Shown here in pieces: positions 10,194 to 19,790 of a stretch of DNA of 64,000 nucleotides. Source of the stretch: an uncultured Gammaproteobacteria bacterium (GTDB taxonomy: Bacteria > Pseudomonadota > Gammaproteobacteria > Arenicellales > CALHMG01); NCBI GenBank assembly GCA_938034705.1, contig CALHMG010000027.1, positions 42,784 through 106,783 of the forward strand, read 5' to 3'. Within the stretch, counting starts at the first letter, position 1; each line of letters starts with the position of its first letter. A program made the position numbers and the translations under genes. The notes beneath the pieces were generated by a model. The model had not been told where the DNA came from, ran no database searches, and was given only the letters and a program-made list of their open reading frames with translations.

Positions 10194-11177
10194 ATGAATC
10201 AAAAAACTGAACAGCAGTACGTGCTTTCGCAGATCAATATCGCGCAACCCGTTTCGTCATTGCAAAGCAAACAGCTGCAGGGTTTTGTTTCGCGTCTCGA
10301 CGAAATCAACGCGCTGGCTGATCGTTCTGAAGGTTTTGTCTGGCGCCTGCAGGATGAAGCGGGCGTCGCGACCTCTGTGCAATCAGACAGCTGCCCTGAT
10401 GCGATTATCAACATGTCCTTGTGGCGTGATATCGAGTCTCTGCGCGCCTATGTTTTTGAGACCGCCCACCTTGAAGTTCTGCAGATGAAATCGCAGTGGT
10501 TCGTGCGCAGATCCGACACGACGGCCGCAATGTGGTGGCGCCCGAACCACCAGGTTTCCGGGCGCGCGGCGCAAGCGGGCGCGTCCGGGCCGCCAACCGT
10601 TGACGAGGGGATGGCGAAACTCGCCGAGCTTGAGCAACGCGGGTCTACTCCTTTTGCGTTCAGCTTCGGGCAGCCCTGGCCGGCGCCATTCAATCTCGCA
10701 TCCCGGGCCGAACTGCAGGCGGATGATTGTCAGTTTGCACCCGTCGAGGAATCCGATCTCCCCGCGGTAGTCGAACTGCTTGATGCCTGTGATCTTGTGA
10801 CCGAGGATCTTGAGTCCAGCTGGCAACAGGGTGGGTTTGCCTACTTCATCAAGGGCGTCGATGATGATGGTCGCATGGTTGCAATCGGTGGCCTCGAGCC
10901 TCGCAAGACAAATGCGATTGTGCGGTCCGTAGCCGTTGCCGACGATGCGCGCGGCAAGGGAGCGGGCCGCGCGCTGGTCACGGTGCTGGAGCGCCTCGCG
11001 CACGACCGCAAGCTCAACAAGCTGTTTCTGTTAACCGAGTCAGCCGAACGGTTTTTTCGCCTGCGGGGCTTTAAACCGATTGAGCGCAATCGCGTGCCGC
11101 GTGAAATTGGTGAGCTGGCGCAGTTCGCATCCCTGTGTCCTGATTCGGCGGCCTGTCTCGTCAAGCAGCTGCCATAG
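10194..11177 (+). CDS. DUF3291-like domain fused to ArsN2-like GNAT N-acetyltransferase
   Basis: N-terminus: INIAQPVSS...FVSRLDEINALADRSEGFVWRLQDE...NMSLWRDIESLRAYVFETAHLEVL...MWWRP; C-terminus: VRSVAVADDARGKGAGRALV...LLTESAERFFRLRGFKPIERNRVPREIGELAQFASLCPDSAACL. Confidence 0.82.
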   Translation: MNQKTEQQYVLSQINIAQPVSSLQSKQLQGFVSRLDEINALADRSEGFVWRLQDEAGVATSVQSDSCPDAIINMSLWRDIESLRAYVFETAHLEVLQMKSQWFVRRSDTTAAMWWRPNHQVSGRAAQAGASGPPTVDEGMAKLAELEQRGSTPFAFSFGQPWPAPFNLASRAELQADDCQFAPVEESDLPAVVELLDACDLVTEDLESSWQQGGFAYFIKGVDDDGRMVAIGGLEPRKTNAIVRSVAVADDARGKGAGRALVTVLERLAHDRKLNKLFLLTESAERFFRLRGFKPIERNRVPREIGELAQFASLCPDSAACLVKQLP

Positions 11178-11213
11178 GTTTGCCGTGAGAGGTGCGTGAT
11201 AAGCTGTAAGCCT

Positions 11214-12218
11214 ATGGATCATCTGCGCCGTTCACTTCTTAACTGTTACACCATGCAGGGTCTCGACCGAAAGGCCGAGCTGCGTTCCAACACGGACTGG
11301 ATCGCCGAACAGTTCGGTCGATCGGACGTTGGCGTCATGCCGATCTGGCGTGGTCATACGCTGGTGTCGGGAACAAAGGACGATCGTCGTATCGCCCCGC
11401 TCGACACGGCGGGTCTGGAAGAAATGCAGTCCCGGTGCCGTGTCGGCAAACCGATTTTTCTCGGGCTCCATCCCGACGGACCCCGTTTTGCGCTGACCGT
11501 AGACGGTGAGACAGCCGATGCGCCGGATTTGCTGGCGCCGTTTGGCGAGATGATGGACCTGCGGACGGCCGGGCGGGAGCTGCACCCTGCCGAGGCGAGC
11601 GTCTTCGCCCACGCCAAAGCGCTGAGTGAATGGCAGGACAGACATCGTTTTTGCCCTGCCTGTGGCAGCACCAATGAACCCGTCGATGCCGGTCACGTCC
11701 TGAAGTGTTCGGGCGAAGGCTGCGGCAGATCCCAGTTTCCACGCATGGACCCGGCGATTATCGTTCGCGTGGTTTTTGAAGATCGAATCCTGCTCGGGCG
11801 ACAGGCCGTCTGGGCACCCCATCAGTACTCCGTTGTCGCAGGCTTTGTGGAGCCCGGTGAGTCGCTGGAACAGGCGGTGGTCCGGGAAGTGGAGGAAGAA
11901 GCCGGCGTACCTGTCGTGGAGGTCCACTACCAGAGCTCCCAGCCCTGGCCCTTCCCCGGCAACATCATGCTCGGTTTTGCGGCGGTGGCGTCGGATGATC
12001 AGATCAGCCTCAACGACAACGAGCTGGAGCACGCCCGCTGGTACACGCGTGAGGAGATTGTGACGGGTCTGAACGAACGCAGCCTGCGGGTTCCGCCCAA
12101 TATCTCGATCTCCTTCAGGCTCATCGAGCACTGGTTCAACGACGCCGGTGGCGACACGCTGCTCGAGGTGACCGAGCGTGCTGGCTATGAGTGGACCCCG
12201 CCGCCCCGGTCCAGTTAG
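11214..12218 (+). CDS. nudC: NADH pyrophosphatase
   Basis: Zinc ribbon FCPACGS...CSGEGCG; Nudix box GFVEPGESLEQAVVREVEEEAGV; SQPWPFPGNIMLGF. Confidence 0.95.
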   Translation: MDHLRRSLLNCYTMQGLDRKAELRSNTDWIAEQFGRSDVGVMPIWRGHTLVSGTKDDRRIAPLDTAGLEEMQSRCRVGKPIFLGLHPDGPRFALTVDGETADAPDLLAPFGEMMDLRTAGRELHPAEASVFAHAKALSEWQDRHRFCPACGSTNEPVDAGHVLKCSGEGCGRSQFPRMDPAIIVRVVFEDRILLGRQAVWAPHQYSVVAGFVEPGESLEQAVVREVEEEAGVPVVEVHYQSSQPWPFPGNIMLGFAAVASDDQISLNDNELEHARWYTREEIVTGLNERSLRVPPNISISFRLIEHWFNDAGGDTLLEVTERAGYEWTPPPRSS

Positions 12219-12602
12219 CCACTTCTTCGCCATGACTTGGCGACGAACGGTCATCCCCAACCGTTGATAGCACCAGAATTCGCCATTCTCGCGCCGTGAC
12301 GAGTGGCTCATCACTTGTTTTGAATACCGGATAATAGGTTTACAATAACCGCTCGGCGCAAGGTTTCCCCCGATGTGGGGCCGGCGCTTTTGTTAGCCAC
12401 AAAAGCCCCTGTCTAGTTTCAAGGCATTGCGTCAAAGAAGGACCGTTCAGCAGGATGCAGACGAACGGTGAGGAGTAATCGAGTAGCAGTGTGTGCGGTC
12501 AGGGAGTCAGCGCGTCCGGTCAGGACGTGCAGGGCGACCTAAAAAAAATATAACAGCAACACACCACGCGCTTCGAAGCATTTGACCCCAAGGGGAGTCT
12601 TA

Positions 12603-12854
12603 ATGATTGATGATCGTCAATCCGGAACCGTAAAGTGGTTTGACAATAAAAAGGGTTATGGCTTTATCGTTCGTGACAACGAAGATGAAGACATATTCGT
12701 TCACTACCGAGAGATTCGCGGTCAGGGGTATCGCACGCTCAACGAGGGGCAGAAGGTGGAATTCACTTTGAACAAGTCCGACAAGGGGCTTGCTGCTCAG
12801 GACGTTGAAGTGGACGAGGACGAGGCGGCAGCGCCGCCTCCGGTAGCGAACTGA
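12603..12854 (+). CDS. Cold-shock-domain protein with acidic/proline C-terminal tail
   Basis: SGTVKWFDNKKGYGFIVRDNEDEDIFVHYREIRGQGYRTLNEGQKVEF; AAGGGGAGT SD before ATG 12603. Confidence 0.93.
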   Translation: MIDDRQSGTVKWFDNKKGYGFIVRDNEDEDIFVHYREIRGQGYRTLNEGQKVEFTLNKSDKGLAAQDVEVDEDEAAAPPPVAN

Positions 12855-13075
12855 TCGCGTTGACAGGCTGACCGACTGCAGTGCCCGGGTCAGTCTGTGT
12901 CAAACCCGGATGGACACGCGCTCTGCACCTGAAGAGCGCCGAAGACACACTCGGTCTGCTATTTGACCGTGTAACCACAGTGGGTGGCGCGTACCCGGTT
13001 GCCCGGATTGCCGCTGTGCGCCATCAGCAGCCACGGTTCTGAATCTGAATCTGCCGCGTGGCTTAAGGTCTGGCG

Positions 13076-13993
13076 TTACGCGTCGGTGCGCCGCATGCCC
13101 ATCAGCTGCGCGTGATCAATCAGGGCAATACCGTCTTCGCCACTCGATGTCGCGAGCCACATGGGCGCCGAATCTGGCCACGCCTGTTCCATCGCCAGTC
13201 TGGCGGTGCCGGCTTCAATGATGAAATGGCCACCGGGTTTTAGGCGGCTCTGGGCGCCGGTAACAATACGTTCAATGATATCCAGCCCGTCGCTCCCGCC
13301 GCGAAAGGCCATATCGGGTTCGTGATGATATTCATCCGGTAAATCCGACATCGTGGTGTCGTCGACGTAGGGTGGGTTGGTGACGATCAGATCCCACATT
13401 CCCGCGCCATCTGCGCTAGCCGTTGGGTACAGATCGCACTCGTGGAGAGTCACGCGTTCGGCGAGACCGTAGCGATCGACGTTGCGTTGCGCTACTTCCA
13501 GGGCTTCTCCGGAAAGATCGGTTGCGTCAACGTGCGCTTGCGGAAAGGCAAGCGCCAGCGAAATTGCGATGCAGCCGCTGCCGGTGCCGATATCAATGAT
13601 TCGCTGGATCGGATCAGGGTCAAGCCAGGGTGCGAACTGATCCGGTATCCACTCGCCCAGATGGGATCTCGGCACAATCGCTCTTTCATCGACAAAAAAC
13701 GCATTGCCGGCAAACCATGCTTCGCCAATGAGGTACGCCAGCGGTTTGCGCGTTTGAATTCTTTCACTGGCGAGTGCCGCCGTCTTCGCTCGGTGCGCCT
13801 CGTTGACCGAGGCATACTCGCCGCTTGCGATGAGATCGATGTCGGTCCGGGTGGCCGCGCTGAGCGTCCACACGGCCTCTTCCCACGCCGAGGTCGTGCC
13901 ATGTCCAAACCAGATTCCGGCTTGTGTGTAAGCGTCCTCAAGAAAATTGAGCAGCGCCTCGGTTTCAGTCGGCAGGTTTTCGGTTCTGATCAT
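13076..13993 (-). CDS. prmB: 50S ribosomal protein L3 N5-glutamine methyltransferase
   Basis: WFGHGTTSAWEEAVW N-terminus, VPRSHLGEWI, DIGTGSGCIAI, VTNPPYVD. Confidence 0.93.
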   Translation of the reverse strand: MIRTENLPTETEALLNFLEDAYTQAGIWFGHGTTSAWEEAVWTLSAATRTDIDLIASGEYASVNEAHRAKTAALASERIQTRKPLAYLIGEAWFAGNAFFVDERAIVPRSHLGEWIPDQFAPWLDPDPIQRIIDIGTGSGCIAISLALAFPQAHVDATDLSGEALEVAQRNVDRYGLAERVTLHECDLYPTASADGAGMWDLIVTNPPYVDDTTMSDLPDEYHHEPDMAFRGGSDGLDIIERIVTGAQSRLKPGGHFIIEAGTARLAMEQAWPDSAPMWLATSSGEDGIALIDHAQLMGMRRTDA

Positions 13994-14040
13994 ACGCGTG
14001 AGTATGACAAAAGCCGTTGCTAAAGACGCGGACTATGAAG

Positions 14041-14080
14041 CATAAAAAAACCGGGTTCGGCAGCAATCCGAAACCCGGTT
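14041..14080 (-). terminator. Intrinsic terminator downstream of rpmE
   Basis: CCGGGTTCGG/CCGAAACCCGG inverted repeat with AAAAAAA on + (T tract on -). Confidence 0.8.
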
Positions 14081-14148
14081 CTTTCGATTCGGTCAGGTCA
14101 CGTCAGATGAGACTCATGGACCTGAACGAGCGCTTCGCGACAGCGCGT

Positions 14149-14358
14149 TTACTTTTTGCCGCGACGATACTTGTCGCGGAATTTGCCGACACGACCTTCG
14201 GTATCGACGATCTTCTGCTTACCCGTGAAAAACGGGTGGCATGAAGAGCAAATTTCGACCGTGAGATCCTGACCGAGTGTGGAGCGCGTCTCGAACGAGT
14301 TGCCGCACGCGCAGGTCACTTTGATGTCACTGTAATCTGGATGTATTTCTGGCTTCAT
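14149..14358 (-). CDS. rpmE: 50S ribosomal protein L31, zinc-binding (C+) type
   Basis: [27 protein letters not shown]...[30 protein letters not shown]. Confidence 0.96.
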   Translation of the reverse strand: MKPEIHPDYSDIKVTCACGNSFETRSTLGQDLTVEICSSCHPFFTGKQKIVDTEGRVGKFRDKYRRGKK

Positions 14359-14449
14359 GATCTAACCTCTTGTGCGCTTTGGGAGGACCGTTTTGGCGGT
14401 CGCTCCACGCCTGGTAAGTGTTGTCCCGGCCGACATGGCGCGGGCGCAA

Positions 14450-14478
14450 ATAGTAGGGAATCCCGGGGGGTGTGTAAA
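14450..14478 (-). promoter_or_regulatory. Candidate sigma-70 promoter of rpmE (TTTACA-N17-TACTAT)
   Basis: Minus strand: TTTACA (14473-14478), 17-bp spacer, TACTAT (14450-14455), ~90 nt upstream of the rpmE start. Confidence 0.55.
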
Positions 14479-14689
14479 CCTTGGGCAGTCGCTTTTGAGC
14501 GGGCCTCTGTCTGATTGAGACCGGGCCGGCGCCATAAAGCCGCGTCAGCCCTGCTGGGAGGCGATTTATGCCTTTGCAGGCATGATCATAAGCGCAGCCG
14601 GAGAGCCCTGGAGATCAGGGTACACGGGGGTTTGCGCGCTCACAGGACGCCTCGTTGTCCCCGGAGCCCGCAGTTCAAGTCAGATTTCA

Positions 14690-14722
14690 GGCCGGAATCC
14701 GGCCCGGGGCCAGGCCCCGGGC
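14690..14722. repeat. Two adjoining GC-rich perfect hairpins downstream of rho, no T tract
   Basis: GGCCGG-aat-CCGGCC (14690-14704) and GCCCGGGGCC-a-GGCCCCGGGC (14702-14722). Confidence 0.7.
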
Positions 14723-14745
14723 GAAGATTTCGATAACAAGGTGCG

Positions 14746-16008
14746 TCAGCGGTTCATCGATTTGAAGAACGCCGCGTTGTTCTTGGTCGCCTTGAGCTTG
14801 TCGAGCAGGAACTCGATGGCCTGGCCATCTTCCATCGGATGCAGCAGCTTGCGCAGCAGCCAGATCTTCTGCAGCTCGGCCGGGTCGGTGAGAAGCTCCT
14901 CACGACGGGTGCCGGACTTGCTGACGATAATGGACGGGTAGACGCGCTTCTCGGCAATCTTTCTGTCCAGATGGATTTCCATATTGCCCGTGCCCTTGAA
15001 TTCTTCGTAGATCACGTCGTCCATCTTTGAACCGGTCTCGATCAGCGATGTCGCGAGGATGGTCATGCTGCCACCTTCCTCGATATTGCGGGCGGCGCCA
15101 AAGAAGCGCTTGGGGCGCTGCAGTGCGTTCGCGTCCACACCACCGGTCAGAACCTTGCCCGAAGCTGGCGCGACAGTGTTGTAGGCCCGCGCAAGTCGCG
15201 TGATCGAATCGAGAAGAATCACCACGTCTTTCTTGTGCTCGACAAGCCGCTTGGCTTTTTCGAGCACCATCTCGGCAACCTGGACGTGGCGTGAGGCTGG
15301 CTCGTCAAACGTTGAAGAGACAACTTCTCCGCGAACCGAGCGCTGCATCTCGGTGACTTCCTCGGGTCGTTCATCGATCAGCAACACCATCAGATACACA
15401 TCGGGGTTGTTGGCCGAGATTGAGTGGGCGATCTGCTGCAGCATCACGGTTTTGCCGGACTTTGGCGATGACACGATCAAACCGCGCTGTCCTTTGCCGA
15501 TCGGTGCAACCAGATCGATGACGCGGCCGGTGAGACTTTCTGTAGATCCACCCTCGGACTCCAGTCGCAGACGGTCGTCGGGGTGAAGCGGAGTAAGGTT
15601 TTCGAACAGGATTTTGTTCTTCGCCTCTTCGGGCGTCTGGAAGTTGATGGACTCAACCTTCAGCAGCGCGAAGTAACGTTCCGACTCCTTGGGCGGTCGG
15701 ATCAGGCCCGTTACGGTATCGCCAGTTCGCAGATTGAATCTGCGGATCTGACTCGGAGACACGTAGATGTCGTCCGGTCCGGCGAGGTAGGAGCCACTTG
15801 CCGAGCGCAGAAAGCCAAAGCCGTCTTGCAGAATTTCGACGACACCTTCGCCCATGATCTCGTCGCCCTTCTTTGCGTGGGCTTTGAGGATCGCGAAGAT
15901 CTGGTCCTGGGTTCGCATACGACCGACGTTTTCGAGTTCAAGCTCGATCGCCATTTCGGCGAGTTCGGTTGCGGGTTTTTGTTTTAGTTCAGAAAGGCTT
16001 AAAGCCAT
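14746..16008 (-). CDS. rho: Transcription termination factor Rho
   Basis: [75 protein letters not shown]. Confidence 0.98.
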   Translation of the reverse strand: MALSLSELKQKPATELAEMAIELELENVGRMRTQDQIFAILKAHAKKGDEIMGEGVVEILQDGFGFLRSASGSYLAGPDDIYVSPSQIRRFNLRTGDTVTGLIRPPKESERYFALLKVESINFQTPEEAKNKILFENLTPLHPDDRLRLESEGGSTESLTGRVIDLVAPIGKGQRGLIVSSPKSGKTVMLQQIAHSISANNPDVYLMVLLIDERPEEVTEMQRSVRGEVVSSTFDEPASRHVQVAEMVLEKAKRLVEHKKDVVILLDSITRLARAYNTVAPASGKVLTGGVDANALQRPKRFFGAARNIEEGGSMTILATSLIETGSKMDDVIYEEFKGTGNMEIHLDRKIAEKRVYPSIIVSKSGTRREELLTDPAELQKIWLLRKLLHPMEDGQAIEFLLDKLKATKNNAAFFKSMNR

Positions 16009-16138
16009 GGCTTGGGACACCGAATAGGGTTGGAGAAATCGAGATTGGAAATCATGCGCATCATTGCGCGCGATGTTTCTGGCCCCTGAATCTGTACGCC
16101 TGAATCCTTACGCTTAAATCAATGCGTGGATCAATTTG

Positions 16139-16156
16139 CGTGTTCGCTCGAACACG
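16139..16156. repeat. Perfect inverted repeat CGTGTTCG-ct-CGAACACG in the rho leader
   Basis: Read directly; 8-bp arms, 2-bp centre. Confidence 0.6.
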
Positions 16157-16458
16157 GGCAACTCAGAGGCGATCTAATCTCTAATTAGAAATGAGGTGAA
16201 TCAAAAAAGGGTAAGTGAAGCTTGTCTGGGCTTTTTCCTGGCTCCGCGACATGGGGGAGCAATCTGGGCCGGATGGCCGGAAAAGCAACGTTCTGTGGTA
16301 TCACCATATCACCCCGTTTCAGGGTCGTCCAGAAGTCGTGTACCGGCGGTTAGCGCTGAAAAGGGCCAAAAATCGCCTTAAAACAGCTAGCGATGGCCCC
16401 ACAGCCGCGTTGCCGCAGGTTTAACCGGCCTCCATCGACGGCACATCGTGGAACCGGC

Positions 16459-16485
16459 CACACGCCGGTCATCTACCGGCGTGTG
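16459..16485. repeat. Perfect hairpin CACACGCCGGT-catct-ACCGGCGTGTG downstream of trxA, no T tract
   Basis: 11-bp arms read directly. Confidence 0.7.
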
Positions 16486-16530
16486 TCGGCGCAAAGTCCG
16501 GCGCCAGGCCGGTAGCGCCTGACCCCAAGC

Positions 16531-16857
16531 TCAGATATGGCCGTCGATAAACGCGGTCAGTTGCGACTTCGAAACGCTGCCGACTTTGGTTGCTTCGACG
16601 TTGCCGTTCTTGAACAGCATCAGCGTCGGGATGCCGCGAATGTTGTATTTGGGGGGCGTCAGCGGGTTGTCGTCGATATTGATCTTCACCACGCGCAGTT
16701 TGCCGTTGTATTCCTCAGCAACCTCTTCAAGGATCGGCGCAATCATCTTGCAGGGACCACACCATTCGGCCCAGTAGTCGATAAGAACCGGTTCGGAGGA
16801 GTTCAGTACCTCGTTATCGAATTCGGCGTCTGAAATGTTTTGAATATTTTGGGACAT
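16531..16857 (-). CDS. trxA: Thioredoxin
   Basis: [33 protein letters not shown]. Confidence 0.97.
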   Translation of the reverse strand: MSQNIQNISDAEFDNEVLNSSEPVLIDYWAEWCGPCKMIAPILEEVAEEYNGKLRVVKINIDDNPLTPPKYNIRGIPTLMLFKNGNVEATKVGSVSKSQLTAFIDGHI

Positions 16858-17229
16858 GGCGTATGAGTTACCTCAGGTTCCGGGCTCAAGAAATTTTAGG
16901 TGTGACAGACCCGTTTTCTGGCTGGCACATTGGCAGTCGCGTCGTCTCGGATGTCGTCGCTCGCGGGGCATGAGTTTAAGACAAATCCGTGACCTCGGCA
17001 CGGCCTGCGATCACACTAAATGGGGGCTTTCTCACCGCAACTCAAGTGGCTGTTTTGACTGCTGTGGCCGCGCTGGCCGCATGTTGGCGGCTTTCGTGTA
17101 CGTTTTGGCCGTAATTTCCGCTTTTGAGCGTTATTTCGGTTGATCTGATGTGCAATGAGGCTACAGTACGGCCGAACGATGTATCCCTTGCCAGAGGCCC
17201 TGGCCGAAGCCTGCGAAACAGCTGAAAAT

Positions 17230-18759
17230 ATGAGTGAAAAACACCTGACCGAGACGCGCTTCAGCGAACTCGATCTGCCGCCCCAGTTGATGAGTGGTCT
17301 TGCGGCGACCGGGTTCGACTACTGCACGCCGATTCAGGCTGACAGTCTGCCGCTGCTGCTGCGCGGCGAAGATGTCGCCGGCCAGGCTCAGACCGGGACC
17401 GGCAAGACCGCCGCATTTCTGCTCGCGACTTTCAGCCGCCTGTTGAAAAACGAAGCGCCCGCGGAACGCCATGCCACCCAGCCGCGCGCTCTGATACTCG
17501 CGCCGACCCGCGAGCTTGCGATTCAGATTCACAGCGACGCGCTGGAACTCGGTCGAGATACCGGTCTTAAGCTCGTGCTGGTTTACGGTGGCACAGGCTA
17601 CGACAGCCAGCGCAAGGACCTGGTCGATGGCGTCGACATACTTATAGGCACACCCGGTCGCATCATCGACTATTACCGACAGGGTATTTTCGATCTTTCG
17701 CTGATCGAAGTCGCCGTTCTCGACGAAGCCGACCGGATGTTTGATCTCGGGTTCATCAAAGACGTTCGCTACATGCTGCGGCAGATGCCGCCACCGGAAA
17801 AACGACTGAACATGCTGTTCAGCGCGACACTCTCGCACCGCGTGGCAGAGCTTGCTTACGAGCACATGAACGAGCCGACTGAAGTCACCGTCGAGGCGGA
17901 GAAGCTGACGGCTGATAACGTCAAAGAACGCGCGTTTTATCCGTCCAACGAAGAAAAGATTCCACTGCTGCTTGGCATCATGCGTGATATCGACGCTGAG
18001 CGCGTGGTGATTTTCAGCAACACCAAACACATGACAGAAACCGTCAACCGATGGTTGACCGCGAATGGCAACAAGTCGGGCGTTATATCAGGCGACGTGC
18101 CGCAGAAAAAACGCGAACGACTGCTTGAAGATTTCAAGGCAGGCAAGATTCGCGCGCTGGTCGCGACCGATGTCGCTGCGCGCGGGCTGCATATTCCCAA
18201 CGTGAGTCACGTCATCAACTTCGACCTGCCTCAGGACGCGGAAGACTACGTTCACCGAATTGGCCGCACGGCACGGGCGGGTGCCAGTGGCGAAGCGATC
18301 AGTTTCGCTTGTGAGAAATACGCGTTCTCGATGATGGACATCGAACAGTACATCGGACATTCGCTGCCTGTTGAGCCGGTCACACCGGAGTTGATGCTCG
18401 AGGATGCGAAATCCCCACGGGAGTCGTCGCGTGATTCAAGACGCGATTCTCGCGGACGCGATCGATCTGATCGCGGCGGTCGTGGTCGGTCCCGAGAGCC
18501 GCAAAAGCCGGCCCGTTCAGGCGGACCGGATAAACATCGTTCTTCAGGCGCTGGTGCCAAAGGCGCGGCTGTTGCCACGGCGGCGGTAGCGGCAACGGCT
18601 GCCGCGACGTCTGCTTCAGGACCTCGCGGCGATCGCGGCGATGATGCGAACGACAAACGCGAAGCGACAGAACGCAAGCCGAGTCCGGATCGCCACAAGG
18701 AACCGGCCAGGAAAAAGACGGGTGGCAGATCGGATCCTGAAGTGCCGGCGATTGGCTGA
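17230..18759 (+). CDS. rhlB: DEAD-box ATP-dependent RNA helicase, RhlB type
   Basis: [46 protein letters not shown]; divergent from trxA-rho. Confidence 0.92.
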   Translation: MSEKHLTETRFSELDLPPQLMSGLAATGFDYCTPIQADSLPLLLRGEDVAGQAQTGTGKTAAFLLATFSRLLKNEAPAERHATQPRALILAPTRELAIQIHSDALELGRDTGLKLVLVYGGTGYDSQRKDLVDGVDILIGTPGRIIDYYRQGIFDLSLIEVAVLDEADRMFDLGFIKDVRYMLRQMPPPEKRLNMLFSATLSHRVAELAYEHMNEPTEVTVEAEKLTADNVKERAFYPSNEEKIPLLLGIMRDIDAERVVIFSNTKHMTETVNRWLTANGNKSGVISGDVPQKKRERLLEDFKAGKIRALVATDVAARGLHIPNVSHVINFDLPQDAEDYVHRIGRTARAGASGEAISFACEKYAFSMMDIEQYIGHSLPVEPVTPELMLEDAKSPRESSRDSRRDSRGRDRSDRGGRGRSREPQKPARSGGPDKHRSSGAGAKGAAVATAAVAATAAATSASGPRGDRGDDANDKREATERKPSPDRHKEPARKKTGGRSDPEVPAIG

Positions 18760-18776
18760 GATCCTTTCGACACCGC

Positions 18777-18798
18777 CGACACCGCGATCGCGGTGTCG
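18777..18798. repeat. 22-bp perfect palindrome CGACACCGCGATCGCGGTGTCG 3' of rhlB
   Basis: Read directly; between convergent rhlB and GNAT gene. Confidence 0.7.
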
Positions 18799-18818
18799 TC
18801 AATGCCCCTTGCGGGCTG

Positions 18819-19262
18819 TCAGGAAGATGTAAGACTCATGCGCATGCTTCTGTGAGGCATGCCGGCATCGTCAAAAATCTCTCCGTACGCGGTGAAGCCC
18901 AGCTCTTCGTAAAATCCAATCGCGTGAGTCTGGGCCCCCAGTGTCACCTGTTCGATCCCCTGATCTGCCGCGATGGCCAGAAGCTGACGCATGATCGCCC
19001 TGCCGATGCCGTGACCGCGATACTGTTTCAGGACGGCCATTCTTCCGATTTTGCCGTCCGCCGTGAGCCTGCCTGTTCCGCACGGTATGTCATCGCCATC
19101 AAACGCTATCGCGTGCAGACAGGCATCGTCAGTGCCGTCCCATTCCAGCTCCGGAGGTACGTTCTGTTCGTCTATGAACACAACGGCCCGTATGGCCTGC
19201 ATGTCACTGGCATCTTCGGGCCATCTGGCACGGCGAACGGTAAATTTCGGATCGTTGCTCAT
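18819..19262 (-). CDS. GNAT-family N-acetyltransferase
   Basis: IGRMAVLKQYRGHGIGRAIMRQLL, LGAQTHAIGFYEELGF. Confidence 0.9.
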   Translation of the reverse strand: MSNDPKFTVRRARWPEDASDMQAIRAVVFIDEQNVPPELEWDGTDDACLHAIAFDGDDIPCGTGRLTADGKIGRMAVLKQYRGHGIGRAIMRQLLAIAADQGIEQVTLGAQTHAIGFYEELGFTAYGEIFDDAGMPHRSMRMSLTSS

Positions 19263-19275
19263 CTAGGCTTAAGTC

Positions 19276-19779
19276 ATGGTTACTCAGAAATTTTCAATGC
19301 ACGCACGAGTGTATCAACGCTGCTGGCTCGCGACGACGCTTGTTGTCGCGATGCTGCTCCAGGGCTGTTCGGACGAGGTGACGCCGGAGCAGGAAATTCG
19401 GCAGTGGATGGACACACTGGAGACAGCGGCGCAAGAGATGACAATTGCGCCAATACGCGAGGCGGTTGCTCCGGGGTTTGTCGACAACCACGGCAACAAT
19501 CGCGAGGCGATTATCAACATCACCCGCGGCGTTCTGCTCGCGCGTCGTCCACTGCATATTTTCAGGCGCGAGATTTCACTGCAGGTTGTGGATCCGCTGA
19601 CCGCGGAACTCACGACGATTGTCGTTGGTGCGCGAACGCCCATTGACGATATCGAAGGTGCGCGAGACGCGGGCGTCGATTTTGCCTGGCTGAAGCTCGT
19701 ACTGACCAAGTCCAGTGGCGAGTGGCAGGTCGCTAGCGCGGCGTGGCGAGCGGCGACGGCCGACGACCTTCTCCAGTAG
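19276..19779 (+). CDS. Predicted lipoprotein of unknown function
   Basis: Signal segment with lipobox LLQGC followed by a globular domain. Confidence 0.7.
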   Translation: MVTQKFSMHARVYQRCWLATTLVVAMLLQGCSDEVTPEQEIRQWMDTLETAAQEMTIAPIREAVAPGFVDNHGNNREAIINITRGVLLARRPLHIFRREISLQVVDPLTAELTTIVVGARTPIDDIEGARDAGVDFAWLKLVLTKSSGEWQVASAAWRAATADDLLQ

Positions 19780-19790
19780 ACCTTGCGCTG

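Noticed and set aside
11232-12314. 360-aa minus-strand ORF antisense to nudC
   Set aside because: Shadow ORF; nudC on the plus strand carries the zinc ribbon and Nudix box.
12315-12346. Sigma-70 promoter for csp (TTGTTT or TTGAAT with TACAAT)
   Set aside because: Spacers of 20 and 15 bp are both poor, so not listed as a promoter feature; used only as a hint for leader length.
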